The notes under the pieces are model-generated. The model worked only from the letters and a program-made list of their open reading frames with translations. It searched no databases and was not told the DNA's origin. Below are positions 36,761 to 44,813 of a stretch of 64,000 nt of DNA, piece after piece. The position numbers and the translations under genes are program-made. Origin of the DNA: Paenibacillaceae bacterium (GTDB taxonomy: Bacteria; Bacillota; Clostridia; Lachnospirales; Lachnospiraceae); assembly GCA_015057705.1 (NCBI GenBank), contig SVDU01000005.1:160304-224303 (forward strand), given 5' to 3'. Position 1 is the first letter of the stretch; every line of letters starts with the position of its first letter.

Positions 36761-37396
36761 TTAATTAGCTGCTTTTACTGTTTCCTTGATTGTTACGAGA
36801 GACTTCTTAGGTCCTGGTACAGCACCCTTAACCAGAATCAGGTTGTTTTCAATATCAACCCTAACGATTTCGAGGTTCTGGATTGTGATCTTCTTATTAC
36901 CCATCTGGCCAGGCATCTTCTTGCCTTTAAATACCTTACTTGGATCAGAAGCAGCACCATTGGAACCAGCATGACGATGGAACTTGGAACCGTGAGCCAT
37001 AGGTCCTCTGGACTGTCCGTGTCTCTTGATAGCACCCTGGAAACCTTTACCTTTGGAGATTGCGGTTGCATCAATCTTATCGCCTGCAGCAAAGATATCA
37101 GCTTTGATTTCGTCTTTTACAGAATACTCGGAAGCATTCTCTAATCTAAATTCTCTTACAAATCTCTTGTAAGATACTCCAGCCTTATTAAAATGGCCTT
37201 TTAATGGCTTGCTGACCAGCTTTTCTCTCTTGTCAACATAGCCAACCTGTACTGCACTGTAACCATCATTCTCAACTGTTTTAACCTGTGTTACTACACA
37301 AGGACCAGCCTGAAGAACTGTTACTGGAGTTAATACTCCGTTTTCATTGAAGATCTGTGTCATTCCGACTTTGGTAGCTAAAATACCCTTCTTCAT
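36761..37396 (-). CDS. rplC: 50S ribosomal protein L3
   Basis: 211 residues; [15 protein letters not shown] start and [20 protein letters not shown] region. Early assembly protein near the peptidyl-transferase centre. Preceded by a 220-bp spacer. Confidence 0.99.
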   Translation of the reverse strand: MKKGILATKVGMTQIFNENGVLTPVTVLQAGPCVVTQVKTVENDGYSAVQVGYVDKREKLVSKPLKGHFNKAGVSYKRFVREFRLENASEYSVKDEIKADIFAAGDKIDATAISKGKGFQGAIKRHGQSRGPMAHGSKFHRHAGSNGAASDPSKVFKGKKMPGQMGNKKITIQNLEIVRVDIENNLILVKGAVPGPKKSLVTIKETVKAAN

Positions 37397-37616
37397 GTTT
37401 TTACCTCCTGGTTATTAATTCTACAGCGGATTGCTTTCGCAATCATCCTAGAACAGTCCAATATACGTGGAACACTATGACTCCCGCGGCCGACGTGTCC
37501 GTAATTTCTTACGTACCGTTCCCGCCCATGGAGATGTTGATTCCTTAGAGGAAAAAGTGTTGCTTCTATATTAAAACCCTTCAGGACATTACCTAAATTG
37601 TTTCTTTCGATGAAGA
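37397..37616 (-). other. Long structured spacer between rpsJ and rplC
   Basis: 220 bp without a supported gene. Minus-strand structures include GATTGC-GAAA-GCAATC (a perfect 6-bp stem with GNRA loop), about 30 nt before the rplC start, and a GC-rich central part around 37475-37530. Between rpsJ and rplC most bacteria have only 10-50 bp. Confidence 0.5.
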
Positions 37617-37934
37617 TTATTTATTCTTCATCTTGATATCGATATACACCCCTGCCGGCATTTCCAGTCTGGATAATGCATCAACAGTTTTTTGGCTTGG
37701 TGTAATGATATCGATGAGTCTCTTATGCGTTCTCTGCTCGAACTGCTCTCTGGAATCTTTGTACTTGTGAACCGCTCTTAAGATAGTTACCACTTCCTTC
37801 TTGGTTGGTAACGGCACCGGTCCGCTCACTTTTGATCCTGTCTTTTTTACAGTGTCGATAATCTTGCCCGCAGACTGATCAACTAACTGATGATCATACG
37901 CCTTTAATGTGATTCTCATTACTTGACTTGCCAT
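37617..37934 (-). CDS. rpsJ: 30S ribosomal protein S10
   Basis: 105 residues; [20 protein letters not shown] start and [20 protein letters not shown]. Start: AAAGGAGG precedes an ATG at 37934; the open frame upstream to 38042 is leader RNA. First gene of the S10 operon. Confidence 0.99.
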   Translation of the reverse strand: MASQVMRITLKAYDHQLVDQSAGKIIDTVKKTGSKVSGPVPLPTKKEVVTILRAVHKYKDSREQFEQRTHKRLIDIITPSQKTVDALSRLEMPAGVYIDIKMKNK

Positions 37935-38156
37935 AAAAAAAGTCGCCTCCTTTTCGCACTTAGTAGAAGTACGACAAGCGGTGACTGTACACGTTCCCGT
38001 GTGTGTCATCAATGACCCACACTGACCATCCGTTTGAAACAAACAGAATTTTAAATTGTACAGTGACTTGTCGCCAGTTTCCTAACTTGACATTCGCTCC
38101 ACGGAAAACCTGCTTTTCAGCAGCAACCTCACGTTTCACAGCTATCATGCCACAGC
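37935..38156 (-). promoter_or_regulatory. S10 operon leader with long-range paired arms
   Basis: About 220 nt of leader between promoter and rpsJ. Two pairs of arms close a branched structure: CGACAAG (37972-37978) with CTTGTCG (38067-38073), and ACTGTACA (37984-37991) with TGTACAGT (38057-38064). Inside are small hairpins ACACG/CGTGT and GTCAT/ATGAC. This is the position at which L4-type autoregulation acts in E. coli; no such mechanism is proven here. Confidence 0.55.
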
Positions 38157-38162
38157 CTTAAC

Positions 38163-38191
38163 AGAATACCATATTTTCCATGGTAATGCAA
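38163..38191 (-). promoter_or_regulatory. Promoter of the S10-spc operon
   Basis: -35 TTGCAT (38186-38191), 17-bp spacer, -10 TATTCT (38163-38168), minus strand, directly after the terminator of the next gene. Confidence 0.75.
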
Positions 38192-38202
38192 GTACTTTTT
38201 TC

Positions 38203-38238
38203 AAAAAAACGCAAAATCTTTTTTTCTCAGATTCTGCG
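38203..38238 (-). terminator. Terminator of the wall-binding gene at 38257
   Basis: A 10-bp stem with one G-U pair (38210-38219 with 38229-38238), then seven Ts on the minus strand. Confidence 0.85.
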
Positions 38239-38256
38239 CTTTTTTATTGAATTTAT

Positions 38257-39609
38257 TCACTTCCAGGCTGGTTCCGAAGGTTCTTTTCCTTCATTCCCAG
38301 AGGGGTTTTCCTCATCTACTTTCAACAGGGTTCCATTGCTTCCTGTCTTATATTTCACACCATCTGCACTTTTTACCGTCGTACTTTTGGACACCTTACC
38401 TGATGTACTCACAACATAAGTCGTTCTGGTACTTCCAGTAGGAATAGAGATCGGCTCATATTTGTTGCCCTCGTCTGCACACTGAAGTTTTCCCATATAG
38501 TAGAGATAGCCATCCTTAACGCCGGTATAACCTCTGCCGCTGTCGCTGAAATAATAGGTACTGTCGTTTCCGTCACCTTCTGTTACTTTGACTTTTCCCT
38601 TTTGCATGCTGCTGGTCTTCTTATCTCCGAAATAGAAAGCAGTATACTCAGAACTGCTTCCTATTCTGATCTTCTGAAGTCCATATACAGGAACACCCAG
38701 TTCATTAAACAGATACGTCTTATCTTTTATCTTCACCAGGTTGGATGTACTTGCCTCTCCCTCTTTCGGACCGGCTTTTGGAATTCCTGTACTGGAAAAA
38801 TAAAACCACTCCACACTTTCTTCATATCCGCTTATATCATGAGGCGGCTCTGTAGAAAACCAGCCTTCACGCAATTTTCCATTGGTGTCATAAAATTTAT
38901 AATTCTGAATCTCGTATTCTGCATTATCAACTCCGACTTTCTTCCAGCCAGTCTGAAGCGCGCCCCTGTCATCGAAGCAGTAAGCAGTTCCGTCGATCTT
39001 ATAAGTGCCATAATCTCCGGAGAAATCCTTTGGTATATACTTTTTACCGTTTTCACTAAAATAGTACCAGTTCTTTCCGTCATCGGTATCCCCGGGTGTA
39101 ACACGGCCTTCGTCGTTACTGTCCGGCGGATAAAGCTTCTGCCAGCCTGTCTTCATAACTCCGTCTGCTCCGGTATAATACATGTCATCAAGGATCCAGC
39201 CTGTCTGCATCTCACCGTTGGAATCAAAGTAGTACCACTTATTGTCGATTTTAGACCAGTTGTCCATAATCGCTTTCCCACTGCTGCCAAAATAATACCA
39301 CTTATAATCACTGCTTCCGGAATCCTTGAACTTCATCCATTTATCAGTTACGAGAATTCCGTTGGAATCCATATAATAAGTGTTCTCAACCCAGGTGTTG
39401 ACTGCCATCTCACCATTGCTGTTTAAATATCTCCACAAATTATCCGCACCCTTTTTCCAGGTGTTGCTTATTTTGCCGCCGCTTGAATCATAATACACCC
39501 AGGTACTTCCCGCCTGTGCCCACCCCTCGGCCGCCCAGGCGTCCAAAGATGAAGCTCCGACTGTCAGCATGGCAGCTGCTGCCAGTACAATGAGACCTTT
39601 TCTTTTCAT
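38257..39609 (-). CDS. Secreted cell wall-binding repeat protein (paralog C)
   Basis: 450 residues. Signal peptide MKRKGLIVLAAAAMLTVGAS with cleavage near DAWA|AEG. The rest is almost wholly choline-binding-type repeats (WYYFDSNGEMQTGW type), more than ten, ending in a Glu/Ser/Pro-rich tail. No catalytic domain is visible, so it is likely a structural wall-surface protein or a docking partner. Stands alone with its own promoter and terminator. A decayed relative is at 42245-42440. Confidence 0.87.
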   Translation of the reverse strand: MKRKGLIVLAAAAMLTVGASSLDAWAAEGWAQAGSTWVYYDSSGGKISNTWKKGADNLWRYLNSNGEMAVNTWVENTYYMDSNGILVTDKWMKFKDSGSSDYKWYYFGSSGKAIMDNWSKIDNKWYYFDSNGEMQTGWILDDMYYTGADGVMKTGWQKLYPPDSNDEGRVTPGDTDDGKNWYYFSENGKKYIPKDFSGDYGTYKIDGTAYCFDDRGALQTGWKKVGVDNAEYEIQNYKFYDTNGKLREGWFSTEPPHDISGYEESVEWFYFSSTGIPKAGPKEGEASTSNLVKIKDKTYLFNELGVPVYGLQKIRIGSSSEYTAFYFGDKKTSSMQKGKVKVTEGDGNDSTYYFSDSGRGYTGVKDGYLYYMGKLQCADEGNKYEPISIPTGSTRTTYVVSTSGKVSKSTTVKSADGVKYKTGSNGTLLKVDEENPSGNEGKEPSEPAWK

Positions 39610-39650
39610 ATCTTCACTCCTTACAGGGATTTCCTATTTTACTATAATTT

Positions 39651-39679
39651 ATTTTAACAATTAATCTTAGATTATTCAA
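39651..39679 (-). promoter_or_regulatory. Promoter of wall-binding gene C
   Basis: -35 TTGAAT (39674-39679), 17-bp spacer, -10 TAAAAT (39651-39656), minus strand. Confidence 0.65.
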
Positions 39680-39743
39680 CTGTTTTAATCTTTCAATTCT
39701 ATTACAAAATTATTGCTGTATTAAAATCCCATGAAAAGGACAG

Positions 39744-39792
39744 AAAAAGGCAGTGCCGGCGTGGATAGTAATGAACCCCCTCCGTCACTGCC
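39744..39792 (-). terminator. Terminator of the Cys-rich gene
   Basis: Stem GGCAGTG/CACTGCC (39749-39755 with 39786-39792), extended by CGG/CCG after one mismatch, then TTTTT on the minus strand. Confidence 0.8.
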
Positions 39793-39820
39793 TGTTTATC
39801 TGATCTATTTAAAATGCAGT

Positions 39821-40021
39821 CTATCTGCAGCAGTTATTTCTCCTGCAGCAATTATTGCAGCCTCTGCATGATCCGCACCTTCCACAGCACCCTGACCGGT
39901 TATTGCAGCATCTGTTACAGCCGTTACTGCAGATCCAGCCACAGCCGTTACACCCCCGCCAGTTGCACCAGTAATTGCATCCAAAGCAGCCGAAGGAAAA
40001 ACCCATCCGGAAACAGCCCAT
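39821..40021 (-). CDS. Small cysteine-rich protein, 19 Cys in 66 residues
   Basis: 66 residues with Cys at 3, 12, 15, 19, 24, 27, 31, 35, 38, 39, 45, 46, 49, 52, 55, 58, 59, 64 and 65, many in CxxC and CC pairs. Gly, Asn and Arg fill the rest; there is almost no acidic residue. AGAGGTG (40030-40036) lies 8 nt before the ATG, and a terminator follows the stop, so it is very likely a gene. There is no signal peptide or leader-peptide cleavage motif. It may be a metal-binding (metallothionein-like) protein, a spore-coat peptide or a peptide to be modified. Family not recognised. Confidence 0.65.
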   Translation of the reverse strand: MGCFRMGFSFGCFGCNYWCNWRGCNGCGWICSNGCNRCCNNRSGCCGRCGSCRGCNNCCRRNNCCR

Positions 40022-40090
40022 AAGTCTTACACCTCTTTACTCAGCATTATACTATAATATATAGAACCATCAGACAAGGTGTGAATCACC

Positions 40091-40119
40091 TTGACGCTAA
40101 AAGCTCCATCCAGTATAAT
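40091..40119 (+). promoter_or_regulatory. Promoter of the methyltransferase gene
   Basis: -35 TTGACG (40091-40096), 17-bp spacer, -10 TATAAT (40114-40119), plus strand. The -35 lies beside a CAAGGTG/CACCTTG stem-loop that is part of the divergent region to the Cys-rich gene. Confidence 0.8.
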
Positions 40120-40177
40120 CATAGAATCATAAAGATAAAATAATTGTATTTATATAGAAAGAAAGGCGGCATCAAGT

Positions 40178-41047
40178 ATGTGGATTGCAGACGGCTGGAA
40201 AGATTATGAAGTGATAGATTGTTCTGAGGGGGAAAAATTAGAACGGTGGGGCAACTACCTTCTGGTTCGTCCTGACCCCCAGGTCATCTGGTCTACCCCG
40301 AAGAAAGAAACTGGCTGGACAAAAATGAACGGCCATTACCACCGCAGTGCAAAAGGCGGCGGCGAATGGGAATTTTTTCATCTTCCGGAACAGTGGACCA
40401 TCAGCTATAAGGAATTAACCTTTCAGTTAAAGCCCTTCAGCTTTAAACATACTGGACTTTTTCCGGAACAGGCTGCAAACTGGGACTGGTTCGGTGATAA
40501 GATAAAGAAAGCTGGACGCCCTGTTAAAGTGCTGAATTTATTTGCTTACACAGGCGGAGCAACTCTGGCTGCTGCTCAGGCAGGAGCTTTAGTTACCCAT
40601 GTGGACGCTTCTAAAGGCATGGTGGGCTGGGCCAAGGAAAATGCCCGCTCTTCAGGACTTGAATCTGCCTCCATCCGGTGGATTGTGGATGATTGTGTGA
40701 AGTTCGTAGAACGTGAAATCAGAAGAGGCAACCATTACGATGCCATTATTATGGATCCTCCGTCTTATGGCAGGGGACCTAAAGGGGAGATCTGGAAGAT
40801 CGAAGATTCCATTTATCCCTTCGTAAAGCTTTGTTCCCAGCTCTTATCCGACACCCCATTATTTTTCCTAATCAACTCCTACACCACAGGACTGGCTCCG
40901 TCTGTATTGTCTTATATGATCTCCACGGAGATCACCAGCAAATTCGGCGGAAGTGTTCAGTCTGATGAAGTTGGGCTTCCAGTGAAAAGCTCTGGACTTA
41001 TCCTTCCATGCGGGGCTTCGGGAAGATGGTCTGCTGACCGTATTTAG
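40178..41047 (+). CDS. Class I SAM-dependent methyltransferase (rRNA C5-cytosine / RlmI-like)
   Basis: 289 residues. The N-terminal ~100 residues are a substrate-recognition part; then SAM motif I NLFAYTGG (120-127), an acidic residue at D143, and motif IV DPPSY (193-197). The NLFAYTGG...DPPSYGRG pairing is typical of RlmI/RlmK-type 23S rRNA methyltransferases. No PUA domain as in E. coli RlmI. Target base unknown. RBS AAAGGCGG precedes the ATG. It converges on the acyltransferase gene. Confidence 0.85.
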   Translation: MWIADGWKDYEVIDCSEGEKLERWGNYLLVRPDPQVIWSTPKKETGWTKMNGHYHRSAKGGGEWEFFHLPEQWTISYKELTFQLKPFSFKHTGLFPEQAANWDWFGDKIKKAGRPVKVLNLFAYTGGATLAAAQAGALVTHVDASKGMVGWAKENARSSGLESASIRWIVDDCVKFVEREIRRGNHYDAIIMDPPSYGRGPKGEIWKIEDSIYPFVKLCSQLLSDTPLFFLINSYTTGLAPSVLSYMISTEITSKFGGSVQSDEVGLPVKSSGLILPCGASGRWSADRI

Positions 41048-41058
41048 TATCATACAAA

Positions 41059-42096
41059 TCAACGTCCTCCATTCAGCAGGAACCAGACCTGAGGAAGATA
41101 TTTTCTTAAAAAGGAACCCACGGCGCAGCTGAAAAGAATACAAAAAACCGGCATAACGATATAAAGACCGAGAGAAATAGCCGGAACTGGCGGGAGCAGC
41201 AATGCTCCCGTTTTATTAATTAATCTTACAACAGAAAAATGGGTGGCATACAGAAAGAAATTTTGTTTCATCCAGTTACCCGCTTCTTTTAAATATCTGC
41301 CGGGAACCATAAGCCACAGGCTCACAGGCATCAAAAGACGGAAGCATACCGTGGACGCTGCAATCTCCCCCTTAATATTACCGGGAATGTCAATGATTAC
41401 TACCAGGCAGGCAGCAAGAAAGAGAACTGCCCCGGCTGCTGTTCCCCTACGGCTAAACGAATTCTCTGCAATCTCTTTCCCATGCAAAGCTGCATATGCC
41501 CCAAACGAATAATAAAACAGTGCATCCAGGTTTAAGAAAGGAAGTGCGCCACCAAGATAAATAGAGCCGAGAATTACTACCAGTATCAGCCTGCCAACTA
41601 TTTTTTTCCTCATGGCAACGTAGATAACAGGTGCCAGAAAAACCAGCAGGATCAACTGGTACAAATACCAGAAAACATAATTATAAGAATAAAAAAGCAC
41701 TGCCTGGACGGCTTCCTTTGCATGTAAGGGAATTCTGCCCTTTCCAATTATGGTAGAAATAAAAGGGATTCTGCTGCCGATAGCATATCCCAGATAATAA
41801 AGAGAGTTCCATATAATATAAGGAACTAAAATGCTTCGTATCCTGGAATTCCATTTTACCCAGATCTGCTTCAATGTAAATCCACGGAAAAATAAATAAG
41901 AAGAAATTAGAAAAAATCCGGGAACTGAAATTTGCGCCACTGTATTTCCCCAGAATCTTTCCAACCAGTCAATCCGGTAGCCTAAACCGGTTTTACCTAA
42001 AAATAGAACCGCATTATATGAATGAACCCAAATCACCAGAATACTGAAAAAAAATGTAAACCAGATAATTTTATTACGAAAATATTTTTCTTCCAT
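41059..42096 (-). CDS. Acyltransferase family (acyltransferase 3) membrane protein
   Basis: 345 residues with about ten membrane segments. The start region FFFSILVIWVHSYNAV is typical of acyltransferase-3, with the histidine H22 in the first membrane segment. It probably O-acetylates a surface polysaccharide. Start: GAGGAGG then ATG at 42096; the upstream ATG at 42138 lacks a site. Confidence 0.85.
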   Translation of the reverse strand: MEEKYFRNKIIWFTFFFSILVIWVHSYNAVLFLGKTGLGYRIDWLERFWGNTVAQISVPGFFLISSYLFFRGFTLKQIWVKWNSRIRSILVPYIIWNSLYYLGYAIGSRIPFISTIIGKGRIPLHAKEAVQAVLFYSYNYVFWYLYQLILLVFLAPVIYVAMRKKIVGRLILVVILGSIYLGGALPFLNLDALFYYSFGAYAALHGKEIAENSFSRRGTAAGAVLFLAACLVVIIDIPGNIKGEIAASTVCFRLLMPVSLWLMVPGRYLKEAGNWMKQNFFLYATHFSVVRLINKTGALLLPPVPAISLGLYIVMPVFCILFSCAVGSFLRKYLPQVWFLLNGGR

Positions 42097-42244
42097 TGGG
42101 TCCTCCTCACGTAGCATATCTATTATTTTATCACACAAAATGAAATTCTATCAATCCTTGTTTACTATGAAACAGTATAAAAATGAGAAAAAGACCAGCA
42201 GGGCCAGCCCATTGATCTTTTTCTCTGTACTATTAATATGCAGT

Positions 42245-42440
42245 TTATTCAAATGTATATTCATATCCACCTCCCTTATAGCTTCCTGAAGTATTGAAGT
42301 AATAAGTACCTGTGTCATCATCTCCGTCATAGACACCTGTCTGCTTTCCAGTCTTCATTTTACCGTCACAAAGTAGGAGGAATATTCAGTATCAGCAAAA
42401 TTAAAACCAATCAGTCCTGACTGCATACAGCCAAAAACCT
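42245..42440 (-). pseudogene. Decayed remnant of a wall-binding repeat protein
   Basis: In the minus strand one frame reads MQSGLIGFNFADTEYSS and then a frameshifted part DGKMKTGKQTGVYDGDDDTG with TYYFNTSGSYKG, ending at a TAA (42245-42247). A one-base loss near 42370 explains the break. The pieces align with the repeat region of the gene at 38257-39609 (for example STYYFSDSGRGYTG). Only the last one or two repeats of the protein remain. Confidence 0.7.
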
Positions 42441-42453
42441 TGAACTGTTCCTG

Positions 42454-43311
42454 TCAGCACATTTTATCCAATACTGATGCTGAGACTCTTTCATTTACCT
42501 GATTGCAGGTATCAAAATATCTTCTGTAATATTCTGTATACATCAAATCAATCAAAAAAAGCTGGCTGATCTCCGAGGATGTGGACCCTCCCTGCAGCGG
42601 TCCTTCATTGGCTCCGCAAAGCAGAGTTACATCTGAAAAAGAGGTGAGGGGTGACTTTACAAATCGGGTAATGCAAATTGTTGTCGCTCCTGTTTTTTTT
42701 GCAAGTTCTGCCACATGAATGGTATCTTTCGTAGCACCTGAATACGAAAATATAACGGCCGCCTCGCCCTCCCCCATCATGGAAGCCACCATAGCCTGCA
42801 TATGGGAATCTGACACACAGGACACCTTGGGTTCAATTCTAAGAAATTTATTTGCTGCCTTCATAGCAGAAAGCATGCTTGCTCCAACACCAAAAAAGCA
42901 AATTCTTTTTGCTTTATGAAGATACCGGATAACCTGATCAAAGTTTTCCTCATTTAAAAGGGAATAGGTCTCTTCTAGCGCACTCATATTGGTATTAAGC
43001 ACTTTTCGTGAGACTTCAGCAAAAGAATCCTTAAGGCTAATATCTCCTTCTAAACGCCCCTGGCCTGTAGTCTCATCATGTAGACTTAAGGACAACAGCA
43101 TTTTAAACTCCTGGTACCCTTTTAATTCCAGGGTTTTGCAAAAACGAAATACCGTAGTATCCCCTACTTCACACGCTTCTGCCAGATCCGTAATCGATAG
43201 AAACAGTACCTCTCTGTAGTTCTGTAAAATGTAATCTGCCACCTTCCGCTCGGCTTTCGTAAATTGATTGTACTCTGCCCGGATCCTGGTCAAAAAATCG
43301 CCTTTCATCAC
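42454..43311 (-). CDS. MurR/RpiR-family regulator with SIS domain
   Basis: 285 residues. The N-terminal helix-turn-helix (about 1-77, DTTVFRFCKTLELKGYQEFK) is followed by a C-terminal SIS sugar-phosphate sensor (about 115-260, FFGVGASMLSAMKAANKFLR). Overlaps nanE by 4 bp (ATGA), so both are co-translated. The likely ligand is an amino-sugar phosphate such as ManNAc-6P or GlcNAc-6P. Confidence 0.93.
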   Translation of the reverse strand: MMKGDFLTRIRAEYNQFTKAERKVADYILQNYREVLFLSITDLAEACEVGDTTVFRFCKTLELKGYQEFKMLLSLSLHDETTGQGRLEGDISLKDSFAEVSRKVLNTNMSALEETYSLLNEENFDQVIRYLHKAKRICFFGVGASMLSAMKAANKFLRIEPKVSCVSDSHMQAMVASMMGEGEAAVIFSYSGATKDTIHVAELAKKTGATTICITRFVKSPLTSFSDVTLLCGANEGPLQGGSTSSEISQLFLIDLMYTEYYRRYFDTCNQVNERVSASVLDKMC

Positions 43312-44042
43312 TCTGACTCTCCCTTTTGTTTATACTCTTTCAATTCCTGGGTGCGGCACCCGGCACCAATGATAAACTCCCGCGTTATCTCTCTTGGTCT
43401 TGTAATCGCACTTCCCACTACTGCAGCCCACGCCCCTGCCTTGAATGCACACGCAAGCTGATCGGGGGTTTTAATCCCTCCCTCTGCAATCACAGGCTTC
43501 CCGCAATCCCTGCAAAGCTGTTGAATCAGTTCCACATCCGGGAGCTGTCTATTTCGTGTATAATCCGTATATCCACTGAGAGTAGTGCCAATAAAATCCA
43601 TTCCCAGACGTGCAGCAGCCATTCCTTCTGCGTAATTTGAACAATCTGCCATGAGAAGCTGATCTGGAAATTTCTGCCTGATTTTATATAAAAAATCCTC
43701 TGAATTTGTTTCAAATGGATGGGGTCTTACTGTACAGTCCAGAGCGATAATTTCTACTCCCTCTAAAACCAGGGCTTCCACTTCCAGCCTGGTAGGAGTT
43801 ATGACTGTTTCATACCCATCATACTTCTGTTTAATAATACCTATTACAGGCAGATCGACTGTTTTTTTTATTTCCCGGATATCGGATATGGAGTTTGCCC
43901 GTATTCCGACTGCACCGCCTTCTTTTGCCGCATATGCCATGCGGGACATAATATAAGAGCTGTAAAGAGGTTCATCCTGCAGAGCCTGGCAGGATACAAT
44001 CAGTCCTCCCGCCAAACGGTTGTAAACAACTGCCTTGTCCAT
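43308..44042 (-). CDS. nanE: N-acetylmannosamine-6-phosphate 2-epimerase
   Basis: 244 residues, TIM barrel; GGLIVSCQALQDEPLYSSY start, GIRANSISDIREIKK and IAEGGIKTPDQL near the end. Converts ManNAc-6P to GlcNAc-6P in sialic acid breakdown. No nanA or nanK nearby; the regulator is downstream in the same unit. RBS AAGGGG precedes the ATG. Confidence 0.95.
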   Translation of the reverse strand: MDKAVVYNRLAGGLIVSCQALQDEPLYSSYIMSRMAYAAKEGGAVGIRANSISDIREIKKTVDLPVIGIIKQKYDGYETVITPTRLEVEALVLEGVEIIALDCTVRPHPFETNSEDFLYKIRQKFPDQLLMADCSNYAEGMAAARLGMDFIGTTLSGYTDYTRNRQLPDVELIQQLCRDCGKPVIAEGGIKTPDQLACAFKAGAWAAVVGSAITRPREITREFIIGAGCRTQELKEYKQKGESE

Positions 44043-44071
44043 ATCTATTTATCCCCTTTCTGTGCAAAGTA

Positions 44072-44101
44072 ATCATATCACAAATGAAAAAGATCAAGCA
44101 A
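44072..44101 (-). promoter_or_regulatory. Promoter of nanE-rpiR
   Basis: -35 TTGCTT (44096-44101), 18-bp spacer, -10 TATGAT (44072-44077), minus strand. Confidence 0.5.
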
Positions 44102-44149
44102 TTAAATTTTTGTTTTTCAGGCTAATTTCAGTCAGTGAACACAGGTAAA

Positions 44150-44158
44150 TGATATACT
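44150..44158 (+). promoter_or_regulatory. Extended -10 promoter of the gene at 44192
   Basis: TGATATACT on the plus strand, an extended -10 without a clear -35, 33 bp before the start. Confidence 0.4.
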
Positions 44159-44191
44159 TTTACTGTAATTTATACAAAGGAGGAAATGGGA

Positions 44192-44668
44192 ATGGAAATA
44201 TCAGGACTATCAGGTTCTTCTTCCTACGACCAGCTGCAACAGCTTCAGCTGCAGAAGGAGAAAGAAAAGAAAGCGGCAGAACAGGCAGCTGCGGAAAGCG
44301 CACAGACCACAACTTCCCAAACGGTAACTGATGCAGCTGCGACAAAAACGGTTTCAGGTACCTCGCAAAGTGTGGACACAATTGAAATCAGCCAGGAGGG
44401 ACGGGCATATCAGCAAAAAATGCAGGGACCGCCTCCACCAAAGGATTCCAATGTAACAGAAAACTCTTCAACTGATGATACAAGTTCCTCTACCGTTTTA
44501 ACCAGCCTGACAGAAGAAGAAATTAGTAAGCTTGTTGATAAGGGAACCATACCACAAGCAGAGGCCAATGCTGAGTTGGCAAGAAGAGCGGCTTTAAAGG
44601 AGGCTCAGGACAGTCAGGAAACCAGTAATTCAGGTACGGAATATACCCAAATTGACGAAGAAGAATGA
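44192..44668 (+). CDS. Hypothetical low-complexity small protein
   Basis: 158 residues, no signal peptide, hydrophilic. The N-terminal half is rich in Gln, Ala, Ser and Thr; a core DTIEISQEGRAYQQKMQ stands at about 64-80, and a Glu/Ala helix follows, rich in acidic residues at the end. The SVDTIEIS motif occurs in several Lachnospiraceae small proteins of unknown role (recalled). Start: AGGAGG 8 nt before the ATG at 44192; the ATG at 44186 is too close. Function not known. Confidence 0.7.
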   Translation: MEISGLSGSSSYDQLQQLQLQKEKEKKAAEQAAAESAQTTTSQTVTDAAATKTVSGTSQSVDTIEISQEGRAYQQKMQGPPPPKDSNVTENSSTDDTSSSTVLTSLTEEEISKLVDKGTIPQAEANAELARRAALKEAQDSQETSNSGTEYTQIDEEE

Positions 44669-44677
44669 TTTTGATTG

Positions 44678-44706
44678 CAGCCCGGCATGACGCCGGGCTG
44701 TTTCAT
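44678..44706 (+). terminator. Hairpin after the hypothetical gene
   Basis: A perfect 9-bp stem CAGCCCGGC/GCCGGGCTG (44678-44686 with 44692-44700), 5-nt loop, then TTTCATAA, so the T-run is short. Confidence 0.65.
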
Positions 44707-44760
44707 AATAAAAATTAATATTATTTTCACATAATTTTCCAGCAAACAGCGTAGGGTTTA

Positions 44761-44769
44761 TGATATAAT
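44761..44769 (+). promoter_or_regulatory. Extended -10 promoter of the subtilase gene
   Basis: TGATATAAT on the plus strand (44761-44769), 45 bp before the start; no clear -35. Confidence 0.45.
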
Positions 44770-44813
44770 AAGGAAATCGTTAAGACAGTTTATTTTATAA
44801 GGAGTAAGAAAAC

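Noticed and set aside
38602..39426. 274-codon open frame on the plus strand
   Set aside because: It is wholly antisense to the wall-binding repeat gene, whose signal peptide, repeats, promoter and terminator are clear. Repeat coding sequence often leaves the opposite strand open.
39814..40023. 69-codon Cys/Ser-rich open frame on the plus strand
   Set aside because: Mirror of the Cys-rich minus-strand gene. The minus strand has the RBS and terminator, the plus strand has neither.
42151..42336. 61-codon open frame on the minus strand
   Set aside because: No RBS; part of it overlaps the frameshifted wall-binding remnant in another frame.
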